Below, one piece after another: positions 45,201 to 55,105 of a stretch of DNA of 64,000 nt; the stretch's first letter is position 1, and each line of letters opens with the position of its first letter. Source of the DNA: Moniliophthora roreri. Taxonomy: Eukaryota; Basidiomycota; Agaricomycetes; Agaricales; Marasmiaceae. Location of the stretch: the NCBI GenBank assembly GCA_001466705.2, contig LATX02000189.1:1240001-1304000 (forward strand), given 5' to 3'. A model generated the notes under the pieces. The model ran no database searches, was not told the origin of the DNA, and worked only from the letters and a program-made list of their open reading frames with translations. The position numbers were made by a program, and so were the translations under genes.

Positions 45201-47247
45201 ATCAGACACGGACTACTTACCTCCAACACCCGTCATGTTAGGAAGAACACCCTTTTCTGAGAGTTTTTCGGTCTCTTGATTGTCGTCGCCTCGATTCTGA
45301 GGTTTCGGGAGAGTATTTACGGCCGAAGTCGCAGGAATGGGCGATGATTGCTCGGGTAACGGTGTAAGTGGCGTAGGTACTCTTGCTGTCACAAGAAGGC
45401 CGTCGCCTTCCGAAGGAAACTCGCAAACTATACGAAATTGAGCAGAACTTGTCCACATGATGCAAAAGATGCTTTACATTGTTGCACTTTCTCCTGTGAT
45501 TGGTGTGTATGAGTGAGTTGGCTGTCTTGTACCAGTGACCTATGACATACCTCTATGGTCCTAAAAGTGGAAGGGAATTCGAGAGAAAGCTCAGCATCCA
45601 ACTTCGAAAGCTTTGGTTCGCCATGATCCACAACCCGAAGCTATCGGATTATGATTGAGACAATCGCACACAACTTATGCATGACTTCTTACTAAGCCGC
45701 GAGCTTTGAAAATCTCGAGGAAAAGCGACTGGCTGCTTCTCTCGATATCTACTGTCAACGTTGCAGGCTGGCGTTGGCGCTCAGGAGAATATCCGATTCT
45801 CGGAGGTGAGCTAAGATCGAAGGTGAACGTGGTGCATGCAGGAGAATGATCGTAGCTGGAAAAACGTATTCTTTCAATTGAAGTATAGGGAACGCAAAAA
45901 GTGTTGTATGCGCCACCCTACGATCGCTGGTCAACGGCCTTCGCATAAAGATCAACAGTGCACTTGCCTCCTTGACATTGGATGTGATGGCTTTCTCCTC
46001 CATGTATAAACGGCCGACCGGATTTGCGACATTGCAATTTACAGAGGACTGCACAATTTTGAATGGCTGAGGGCTGCCAGGAGGTCTGTTAGAAAGTCAC
46101 GTCGGGATGCTTGATGACATACAAATTAATGTTGGTTTTAGCCAGTATGTCTATCAGCCGACGCTCTATTTCTTCCCAATCTGCTTTAGGTAGCTTCGCC
46201 ATTAATCCCTTCATAGCCTCGTGATACGGGAATAGGTTTGGATCGAAGACTGCGTCCAAAAATTGATTCCGTTTCTGGTTGTCACCTTGCGCTGAAGGTA
46301 GCAAGTTCGCGATCAGCTGTAGGAGCGCTTCAATGGTTTCAAACTCTATCGACAGAGATGGGTAAGCTGCTAGCATCGACCCTATATGAAAAATTACCTC
46401 GTCTACGAGCAAGCGCAGCACCAATATGCTTGCTGGTAAATTTCATGAGCACCACTCAGTCAAGTCAAGGGCCAGTTCAAGCTCACCCGCCACCCGCATA
46501 CTTGTTTCTCAGATCATGTTGGTTTCCTTTATGTCCTCTAACGAGGTCACCCAACAGCATATACACCTTTGACCAAGTTCAGCAGAATATCGCATATATA
46601 CTATTCGCGACATACAGCGCATAACAAATCTTTGTCAGATTCGTCCACTGTCGACTCTGGGATTTCGGAAGGAAAGTAATATGCGGAGAGTAATGAATAG
46701 AAATTCTTAGCCACTATAGCCTTTGCGGAGGCTAGAAGATAGATTAGTTTTGCAAGAAATCGGAGAGCTAAGGCGTACCCGTGGAGCCAGGTTCATCGAG
46801 GTAGTCCTGTAACAGACAAATCAGTCACGCTGCTACTCAGATGGAAAGAACGCGCCCACCATCACACCGGATAAGATACCATGCATAATTCCACTCCAGT
46901 TATTAGTTGATTCACCACCACCTCCCTCCAAAATCTGCCTACTGTGGATGAAGGAATACAAAACGGTAGAAAACCGAAAGGCTTCAGTGGGAAAACGTTT
47001 GTAGAGAAGTATGAGTTCCTTTCGGAAAACCACGCGAGAGTCCCGAGCCGTATGAAGGGAGATTGAAGATAGTTCCTGTAGAGGAGGTTTCAGCTATCGA
47101 TGCAACAAAGTCGAAAGAAACACGTACGAGCAAAGTCAAGTAGGAAGATAATTTATCAGCAGCATTACACAATTCCGCATCCTTGAGGGGGTCTGTTTTC
47201 AGTTTCAGTGCAGATAAAGCACCTCGAACATCTTCTATCGTGGCCAT
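42270..47247 (-). CDS. Large coiled-coil nuclear protein with SYCP2/Red1-like architecture (candidate meiotic axis protein)
   Basis: Twenty-one exons, 1288 residues: 47247-47128, 47075-46860, 46806-46779, 46731-46616, 46566-46487, 46432-46398, 46345-46123, 46085-45968, 45917-45693, 45640-45551, 45493-45478, 45427-45221, 45159-44803, 44753-44523, 44470-44360, 44285-44190, 44143-43914, 43865-43707, 43649-42774, 42650-42535, 42486-42270. Residues 1-270 are all helix (RKYAGGG-type loop then ALARRREFETIEALLQLIAN), consistent with an armadillo-like domain. Residues 275-420 are mostly strand (PQPFKIVQSSVNCN, YNTFCVPYTSIERIRFSSYD, DAELSLEFPSTFRTIEEKVQ), like the SLD/PH module of SYCP2. Then about 750 disordered residues with nuclear basic patches and a SUMO-interaction-like IDLTQDD. 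The last 110 residues are a coiled coil (VLVDKITKRIESVGTEVRIG). This order matches SYCP2/Red1/Rec10. Sequence identity is too low to judge by eye; function is inferred. Confidence 0.6.
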
Positions 47248-47399
47248 CGCGGATGAAACAGCGACGGGCAGATGTTGTGCGGTGGCTGGTGGGAGTCGGT
47301 TACAAAGACAGATCGTGACCGCGAAGCGCACTGTCACGCTCCGGACCAGAAGCGGAACTCCTGCCCATCATCTAACGACTCTAACGACCTAAGCTTGAC
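47248..47399. promoter_or_regulatory. 152-base divergent promoter, axis candidate / bestrophin
   Basis: Separates two start codons. It contains GATCGTGACCGCGAAGCGCA and AACGACTCTAACGACCTAAG repeats of TAACGAC. No recognised meiotic element (such as a URS1-like GGCGGCT) is visible. Confidence 0.35.
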
Positions 47400-49360
47400 A
47401 TGACCAAGACTCTCAAAAGCTCGTTCGCATCCGTGATTCCATCCTTAAAGGTGAATTCTGCATTGAATCATTCCTAAATACCTGCTCAGGACAGTACGCC
47501 TTTAGCCGAAACGCAGGCACTTGAGGAAGGTAAAGCTCAGCAGTGACCTGTTCCTGGTTCTTCTGTTAACTGGCATCTCTCTTCAGTACTCTTGGTAAAC
47601 TCCGAAGGATCATCATATGGGCTTATGAAGGAGATTATTAACAGTCTTACAGGTTACCAGATGTGCTTCGCATCAAAGGCAGCGTACGTCTACTTTCTCA
47701 ACTATATTCCGAAAGTTGACGATAGCGACAGATCATACCTCGCATTGCATGGCCCGTACTCACGAATACAATATTCTCTACATTGGTGGCTTATGCATGG
47801 TCGCAAGGTTATCGTATCGTCTTGACGAACTCCGTGGTCCCGTTGCTCTCAGTCGTGGTCAGTAGACCCTTGCCTTACCTCCTCGGATTCCTACTCATGA
47901 TTACTAGGTCGGTCTCATCCTGGTGTTCAGGTTAGTGATACGACCCCAACGATTTCAATTTTTGCTTTGTACTCATAAAGCTGTAGAAACGGGTGCGTGG
48001 ACATCCTTGGGCACCGAGCCTTAAGGAGAGACCACTGATTTTGATCACTCTAGATCATCCTATGACCGATTTTGGGAGGGAAGGAAATTATTTTCAACCA
48101 TGACCTCCAACATACGCAACCTCTCTCGATTGTGAGCATCATTTCCCCCTATCACATTTTCATCTGCTCACGCGATACTCAGGATTTGGGTCAACGTCGC
48201 GCCACCTCCGACAGATCAACAGGCATTTTCTTCCAAAGGAAAGATACCTACCTCGCAGTACACGACTAGTCAAATTCGACGTAGGAAGGCTGATACCCTA
48301 CATCTCTGTCTGGCCTTTGCTTTCGCAGTCAAGCATTACCTTCGAGGCGAAGATGGACTGAACTGGGGCGACTACCGCGAGGTTCTTCCAGCGGGCTTTG
48401 CCAGATTCGATGAAGTCGGTCACAATACGGCAAAAACGCAAACTTCTGGCAATTATCAAACGATAACCCATTCAGACGCGCCGAGTGGTGCTGCTTCTCT
48501 CGAGTCATCATTCAGATCGGATGCGACGAAGAGGGTCCGTCCTAAGCGCAGCAAAAACAAGATTTCAGGAGCGACGACCCCGCTTCTCTCAGACACTCAT
48601 CGGACGGTGGAATTCCATGCTTTCGCCGATCAGGCCTCTCTGCCACTTCCTCTTCTGTCAGTATTTTCATTGGCTTCCGTGTCTGCATTAGATCTCATTG
48701 ATTATAGCATTGCTAACGAGCTGACGCGGGCCCTGTTCTGGTTCAGACGTGAGGGGTATCTAGAGACCGTTGGACCTGCTGGTGTTAACGCGATGAATAC
48801 ATTGTAAGTCATAGTTGGCTTGCAATCACAATATATTCAAACTTGCTACCTAGGATTCAAAGCATGGTCGATCAGATGACTTCAATGGAGCGCGTTGCCA
48901 ACACGCCAATCCCAGTCTCGTGTCAGTGATGTTTTACGCCTTTTGATACGACTACTGAAACGTTCGGCAGATGGTATTCACCTTAAGCAATGTGTAACCC
49001 TGTATTTATTCGCACTTCCGCTCACTCTAGTGAATGATCTTGGGTGGATGACTATTCCGATTGTCACCGTGGTTGCCTTCACTTTTATGGGCATTGAGGG
49101 AATCGCTGATGAGATTGAGATGCCATTTGGGAATGACCCAGTAGATTTGCCCCTCGGTATGTTCACCCTTTTGTTTCTGCGCTCGTCATTCAATTGTCGA
49201 TTAGACCGCTACTGCGAGGACCTCAAGGAAGAAATTTTGTGGGTTCTTAGCTAGTTATGATTGCATAATTGCTGATGTATTCATTAGTTATATGATTGAG
49301 CGTCTCCCCGAGGGTGGCGAAGGAATATATGGGTATGATGATGGCGAAGGAGACGATTAG
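47400..49360 (+). CDS. Bestrophin-family anion channel (UPF0187)
   Basis: Predicted membrane anion channel of the bestrophin family. Exons 47400-47450, 47587-47594, 47653-47683, 47732-47857, 47908-47930, 47987-47992, 48054-48131, 48183-48656, 48708-48803, 48854-48921, 48971-49156, 49205-49238, 49288-49360; 417 residues. After splicing it reads [40 protein letters not shown] and [20 protein letters not shown], the core bestrophin block, then [40 protein letters not shown] and [20 protein letters not shown]. Two exons are only 8 and 6 bases, both needed to restore conserved residues (YSW and RNG). A variable loop (residues about 160-260) is Ser/Lys-rich. No localisation signal is clear. Confidence 0.88.
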
Positions 49361-49428
49361 TTGGGCACTCATGACGAACGGACGATCTACGGCTTTCATT
49401 CACCGATATCGGAATTAAGTACTGTACA

Positions 49429-50444
49429 TCATTTGAATTCGGGTGTACAGAAGTCTCCTGGACCATAGGGCTGAATAAAGAATAGGATTTAGCGATATCA
49501 AAAGACTTGATAGGACGACGTACCGGTGTTGTCAGAGCGGTCAATCCTGCAGAGTTCTCGCTGGTCTGACGACCGCTTTGTGGTCCTGGCTTGGGTTTCT
49601 TCCCCGACGCAAATGCGTCAATAATGGTCTTAGTTGTTTCGGGTGTGAGGTCCTCCTACAAAACATTAAGAAACCTGCCAAGGGAGTAGACGCGGAGTAC
49701 CGCTCACATAGAAATCATCTCCAATGACCATCATTGGCGCGTTACTGCAAGCACCCTGGCATTCGACTTCAATAACCGTGAACTTCCCGTCCTTAGTTGT
49801 CTCTCCTGGTTTGATTCCTCCGAGTTGCTTGCATATGGTATCCAGAATCTCCGTCGAGCCGCGTAACATACAAGGAGTCGTGGTGCAGACTTGAACAAAG
49901 TTTTCACCAATAGGCTCCCTGGGATACATGATTAGTACCCGTGATAAGAACAATGATTGTGTAAGTAATATTGACCTGTTGAACATCGTGTAGAAGGTAG
50001 CAACTTCGTAGACACGCATTGGCGGCATCTCCAGCAGGTTTGCAACATAGTTCATGACGCTGATGCTCGTCCATCCCTTGTTCTGCCGTTGTCCCAAGTC
50101 GAGAAGAGGAATGACAGCCGCTTTCTTGTATTGGGGAGGATATCGGGAGATAATTTCTTCGGCACGCTTGAGGTTCTCGGGTGTAAATTCGAAAGGAATC
50201 TGTGCAATGCAGGGGATGTTATTCGGTCAATGCAGGGGTGTAGAGGGCGTTGAGCCGACCTTGGGATTGTTGTATGGAGTATCGCGATGCTGGACGTAGG
50301 AACATTTCAATGCGAATTCTCAACGTCCGTTAGAGTGAATATGCTCACCACGAAGAGTGCATCAGACCTTCTGGTACAGGAAGAGGTAAAGTGTCTCTTT
50401 GCAACGGCATGGCGGCTCACTTGTCTGCTGAGTCTGGCCAACAT
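49429..50444 (-). CDS. NUO24: NADH:ubiquinone oxidoreductase 24 kDa flavoprotein subunit (NDUFV2)
   Basis: Peripheral-arm subunit of respiratory complex I carrying the N1a iron-sulfur cluster. Exons 50444-50349, 50289-50260, 50199-49976, 49918-49708, 49655-49524, 49470-49429; 244 residues. The leader [20 protein letters not shown] is a mitochondrial presequence. [20 protein letters not shown] and [20 protein letters not shown] are conserved. The 2Fe-2S ligands sit in [10 protein letters not shown] and [11 protein letters not shown], with the expected spacing. It ends with [14 protein letters not shown]. Presence of complex I rules out Saccharomyces-type yeasts. The gene is convergent with the bestrophin gene, 68 bases between stops. 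Confidence 0.95.
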
Positions 50445-51038
50445 TTTGCTGGACACTCGAGATTCGGGTCGACGAGGGAAGGAGGAAAGGGATTTATTTA
50501 TCACGTGCTATGTCTGCGGCCAATCGCGTAGCGCGAAGTTCCAATGCGCTTGTTTTCTGGTGCGCAGACTGCAGTACAGTATTTACTCAGAATGATTCCA
50601 CTCTACGCTCATGTGTCGTGAAACTGAGGCATTAATGCCTCATCACGACCCGAATTTCAGAGGTAAAATAAAGACACTTCAAGTCACCTTGCCAGTCGCT
50701 CAAAGACGAGAGCTTTGTCGCGCTCCAGGGAAAGGTTGGTCCAGGCATGTGTGTGTATATTATTTGCCCAATGGAGAGGTCGATGTTAGGTATTGGACCA
50801 TTGTGTCTATTCGGGGTGGAAACGCAAAGCGGCCCTCTAGCTACCGATAAATCGTATCTCTAGTACGTGGTAAGACGTTCTCGAGTCTCCATGCCTGTGA
50901 GCACCTGGGGCAAAAAGGACAAATTTTGTGGGAACCTACAAAGGGCCTGAGCCCTGATTGTATCAGAAACCAAGAGGATTTGTTCGCTGTGTAATCTGAG
51001 GGGCTATGAGTACAGAGTATCATTGAAAGACTTCAACA
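50445..51038. other. 594-base region upstream of NUO24, with a palindrome
   Basis: Lies between two minus-strand genes. It contains a long inverted repeat at 50615-50649. I see no conserved coding frame and no RNA gene. Confidence 0.5.
50615..50649. repeat. Inverted repeat with perfect 18-base core
   Basis: The core TGAGGCATTAATGCCTCA (50625-50642) is a perfect palindrome. It is flanked by GTCGTGA and TCACGAC, which are reverse complements, with a three-base offset on the left. The whole could form a stem of about 16 pairs as RNA or bind a dimeric protein as DNA. Confidence 0.8.
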
Positions 51039-51432
51039 TCATACTCTTGTCCATTTTGGAACTTTGTGTATTCCTTTACGATAGCCTCTTGCATGAGGTG
51101 AAAACACAGTGTACTTGTCGCGTGCAGGCATTTCGTGTTCTTTTGGAAGCTCAAGAGCACGGTCCTCGACACATAGTCAATATGAAATCAGTAAAAAGAT
51201 GGGCACAGAAACTCACCAGAGCGGTGCATCTCACTCCACTAGCTCGAACGGCTTCAATAACAGCGTCTACTTTCTTGAGCCTTGCACGAGCGTTTGCTTT
51301 TCTGGTAGCAGATAGCCTCCATGGAACCTTCCTGCTGAATTTGAGAAAATCTCTCTAATGGGGCCAGAAGTAAAGCAATCACCATAGAAGACCACCCAGG
51401 TTTACATGGGAAGGACGAAATGCGCCGAACAT
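51039..51432 (-). CDS. MRPL31: Mitochondrial large-subunit ribosomal protein mL60
   Basis: Fungal-specific protein of the mitochondrial ribosome large subunit. Exons 51432-51383, 51331-51217, 51164-51039; 96 residues. It begins [20 protein letters not shown] and continues [20 protein letters not shown], then [20 protein letters not shown] and PKWTRV at the end. The LLWKxPWRLSxTRKxNxRxR and YRKGIHKxPKWTR blocks are those of yeast Mrpl31 and its relatives. No single exon is long enough to stand out, so the gene is easy to miss. It is head-to-head with SF3A1, only 59 bases between start codons. Confidence 0.88.
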
Positions 51433-51491
51433 GAAATGAAGAAAATTGAAACGTGGGAAGATTTATCCAGACTCTCTTCCCCGTTTTCGTC
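51433..51491. promoter_or_regulatory. 59-base divergent promoter, MRPL31 / SF3A1
   Basis: The two ATGs are 59 bases apart. The stretch contains AAAATTGAAACGTGGG and a pyrimidine run TCCCCGTTTTCG. At least one transcript must start inside the other gene's leader or have a very short leader. Confidence 0.5.
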
Positions 51492-54124
51492 ATGGCTGCT
51501 GTAGTAGCAAACGGACTCAATGGCCACCTCAATGGCTCTAGTACGCCAGAGACTGCTCCAAGTGCAAGGTTCGCTAGTGGTCTCATTCTACCACCTCCGG
51601 AAATCAAATGTGTGTATCCCGTATCTTTATAGCTTCAGCAGAAACTCACTAATCACACAGCCGTAATCGACAAAACTGCTACATTCATTGCTCGTACCCC
51701 GAATCCCCCTCAATTTGAGGATAAAATACGAGAAGGTCAACGTTCAGACCCCAAGTTCTCATTTTTAAACCCTGCGGATCCTTACCATGCATACTACCGA
51801 CACAAATTGGACAAGATTTTCCAAGGAGAAATGGACGAGGAGATGGCTACAAGCAAAGATATTCAAACCGAGGCTGCACCAGAAGTAGAGCAACCGAAAG
51901 CGGTAGATGTTGCGCTGGAACCACCGGCGCCATCTTTCATTCTAGACATGCCTAATGTCAGTTCCATTGACTTGTGAGTGCTCTTTGACTATACCGGCTC
52001 CATATGACTCATATATACGTGTTCAGGGATACTATGAAACTCACTGCCCTCTTCACTGCTCAACGTGGACGGAACTTCCTCGCTGCCCTTTCTGCGAAGG
52101 AGGGAAGAAACTACCAGTTTGACTTCCTGCGTCCAACGCATTCGCTGTTTGGGTATTTCAACCGACTAGTAGATCAGTACACAAAAGTCTTACATCCAGA
52201 TAAGGATACCATTGAAGACTTGAAAAACCGTGCAGATGACGGGGCACGCTGGAGAACGTTGGAAATTTCTCGCAAGTATGCGAAATGGGAGAGAAATAAA
52301 CGAGAGAAGGAGAAAAAACGTCAAGATGACCAGGAAGCAGAGCGAAGTGAGTCTCGTCTCGATTTCTTTCTGTTTCTTTGAATATGCTGACCATATTGCT
52401 AGTTGCTTTCGCGGAAATAGACTGGCATGACTACGCCATCGTACAGACAATCGAGTTTACGGTCGCAGATGCCACTTCCGAGCTCCCACCACCTATGAGT
52501 GTACAAGACGTTGAAAACATGACCCTCGCGCAGAAGAGAATGGCTGCCATGATCATGGAGAATACCGCTGAAGATGTAGAAGCACACCGTGCTAAACAAG
52601 CTGCTGCTGAGGCAGAGGCCGCAGCAGCTGTTGGTAACGCTGGTGTTGCAGTCGCTAACGATGATACTGCCATGGAGGAGAGTGATGACGAAGGTCAAGA
52701 AATGGAGGAGCGTGCCAGGCGTGAAGAGGAGGAGCGTCTGAAAGAAATAGAACGGGCGAAAGCTCTGCAAGCCAGCTCCGTCAATGCTGGGGGACCAATG
52801 AAGATTAGGACAGACTACGTACCTAAATGTGAGTCCCAGAACGCTCTTGCCACTTGACTTACTGATATATCCCTTGTAGTGGGCAAGCAAGCCAAGAGTG
52901 CTATGACAACATGTACAATTTGTGGTCAACAAATTCCTGTGGACGAATTACAGGAACACATGCGTATCGAGCTTTTGGACCCAAAATGGAAAGAACAGCG
53001 CGACGCAAACGAGCGGCGCAATGCCCAAGCATCGGAATTGCAGCGTGGAGCCAATGTTGTCTCATCGCTCAAGAACCTTGCACGAACTCGTGTGGATATA
53101 TTCGGTGCTGAAGCTGATGAAGAAAGGAGGAAGAAGGAAGAAGAGGCGGAACGAGAGCGCCGGAAAGAGAGAGAAAAGGTCGTCTGGGATGGTCACACAG
53201 CTTCAAAAGCAAATACCCTGGACAAGTTCTCTACCAATGTCAACTTCGATGAGCAGATCGCGGCCATTCACCGTGCTAAAGGCCTTGGACCGTAAGTTCA
53301 TGTCTTACTATTGTTCTGTTCGTTTTACTGATTCTTTCTTGCAGTCAAGAAGCTAATGCCATTGGACCTGGTATTGGACCAGCAGCAGTACCCCCGCCGC
53401 TCACCGGTCTACCCCCTCCACATGCTTCTCTACCCGCTCCCCCTACAGCAGCCGCAAACCCGGCATTTTCGGCAGCTACAGTGTCATCGGGCCCTCAGCC
53501 AGCATCTGCGTATCAGCCCCCGCCAGTCATGCTACCTCCTCTCCACTATCAAGGTCTAGACGCTCCACAGCCATTTGGTTATCAACCACCTGGCGGAATA
53601 CATCCTACGAGGGCGGCCGCTCTTGCCGCAGCCAATGGTGCACTTCAACCTCAAGCAGGTACCGTGCGGACGGCTGATCAGATGGAGGGTGGCGAAGACG
53701 ACATCCCACCAGCGAAAAGGCAGAGAGTCAACAAGATGCCTGGCAGTACAATGTTCTCAGAGGAAGACTGGATCAATATGCATCCTGTGAGCTCCGCCCT
53801 GTTCATATGAAATCGCATAAAAGTACTGATGGACCTTTTTCTTTCCAGCACCCTATTTCCCTGCAGGTACAATTACCAAATGACCCCACCAAGCCAGAGT
53901 GGAAGCTAGACGGCAAGATCGTGACTATCCCCGATCTACCGTTGCATCTTTTGGTCTCGACGCTACGTGATCGTATCCTGCAGCACACTGGTAGCAGTTG
54001 CCCCGCGTCTAGGATTCGGTTGTCCTATGCGGGGAAGATGCTTACCAACAAAAGTACCATTGCCAGCTATAACCTGGAGGACGAGGAGCTGTTGGTGTTC
54101 AGTCTTGATGCAAAGAAAAAGTAA
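51492..54124 (+). CDS. SF3A1: Splicing factor 3A subunit 1 (Prp21)
   Basis: Subunit of the U2 snRNP SF3a complex needed for branch-site recognition. Exons 51492-51609, 51661-51973, 52027-52346, 52403-52828, 52880-53291, 53345-53786, 53849-54124; 768 residues. Two SURP modules: IDKTATFIARTPNPPQFEDK (about 42 onward) with NPADPYHAYYRHKL, and MKLTALFTAQRGRNFLAALS (about 147 onward) with RPTHSLFGYFNRLVDQY. IDWHDYAIVQTIEFTVADAT is the conserved middle block. A PRP21-like segment includes CTICGQQIPVDELQEHMRIE. A Pro-rich linker precedes the C-terminal ubiquitin-like domain (RIRLSYAGKMLTNKSTIASY). Length matches the human protein (793). Intron-rich genomes keep this gene; everything expected is present. 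Confidence 0.96.
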
Positions 54125-54367
54125 GCACACCTCGAGCGGGACGCTCTACTCTTCTCTTTGCGATCGACACTGGTGTTGTCTGAATGTGTCTAGCATTATT
54201 ATATTATCACTTTTATCCATACAAATTTCAGTACAAATACATGTTCTGAGGGTATACAACTGTTCTTCCCAGCCAACCAAAATATGAATAGGCCCCATTT
54301 CTACTAGATAGAACCTCCTAAGCCCAATGAGAAATGAGGAAATGAGGAAGAGTGAAGATATAAATTA

Positions 54368-54907
54368 TCAGACATGGAAATAATCATCCTCTAGTATCCG
54401 TATCCTGCTACGTTTTGAGTGCGAACGTAGTTTCCCGGTGGGGTAATGTTGGCGAATGCGGACCAGTGGGGGAGATGCAGGTAGATCGCATGGTTTTGGT
54501 TCTACCCCGCTTGGTCGTGCGCCGTAATCCTCCTTCTGGCTTTCTTCACTTTTCTCTGCCCCTGACCCTCTCGATGTCTGCACCAAGAGCCCGTGATTCT
54601 CTTTGCTCTCCCGCCCGTCTTTCGAGTTCTCTCCAGCTACTATTGGTACCGTGTCCCGCAACCAAGTCTCATCTTCCTCCGTCGGTGTTGATGGTAAAGA
54701 GAGAGGCCTTTGAAATATGGAGTGTGGCGACGTGAGGAAAGGAGACTGGAGTAACGACGGTGGTATCGGGATGTGGTGTGTCTGAGGAGTTGTTAGTCGA
54801 ACTATTCGACGACTATGTTCTTTTCTCGGTTGACAAGGTATAGCAGGCATAGAAGACCATTGTTTGGTTTTAGGTCGCTCTGGATGGACAGATAGATCTT
54901 GGTTCAT
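54368..54907 (-). CDS. Small uncharacterised protein
   Basis: A single 179-codon frame starting MNQDLSVHPERPKTKQWSSM. It is Ser/Pro/Arg-rich, with SPFLTSPHSIFQRPLSLPST and a C-terminal basic segment GKLRSHSKRSRIRILEDDYF. No family is recognised and no membrane segment is visible. It lies tail-to-tail with SF3A1 and upstream of it is UBC6's 3' end. The ATG start, length and lack of a competing frame support a gene, but a non-coding transcript or chance frame is possible. Confidence 0.4.
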   Translation of the reverse strand: MNQDLSVHPERPKTKQWSSMPAIPCQPRKEHSRRIVRLTTPQTHHIPIPPSLLQSPFLTSPHSIFQRPLSLPSTPTEEDETWLRDTVPIVAGENSKDGRESKENHGLLVQTSRGSGAEKSEESQKEDYGARPSGVEPKPCDLPASPPLVRIRQHYPTGKLRSHSKRSRIRILEDDYFHV

Positions 54908-55105
54908 GATAGCAGTGGTGGGGAAGAAAGATCCCCTGTTCAGTCTGGTGGCTTATGTATGTAGCATCTGAGTCTAACGAAGTCCGATCGCGAGCCGCAA
55001 AATTGATGTCCAAGTGTCATGAGAGACTACCAAGCCGTTACTATGTGTAATACGTGTACAGTTCCGTCTAGAAACAGCTGATCACTGGGAATACCCTCCT
55101 ATCTC

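Noticed and set aside
46089..47247. A separate gene ending at 46089 and another starting near 46032
   Set aside because: The apparent stop is inside an intron with strong splice sites; joining across it gives a continuous domain and the supposed second start (MSQIRSAVYTW) leads into a poor donor.
47595..47690. Alternative bestrophin N-terminus reading [15 protein letters not shown]
   Set aside because: It cannot be joined in frame to the conserved DVLRIKGS block, whereas the 8-base exon can.
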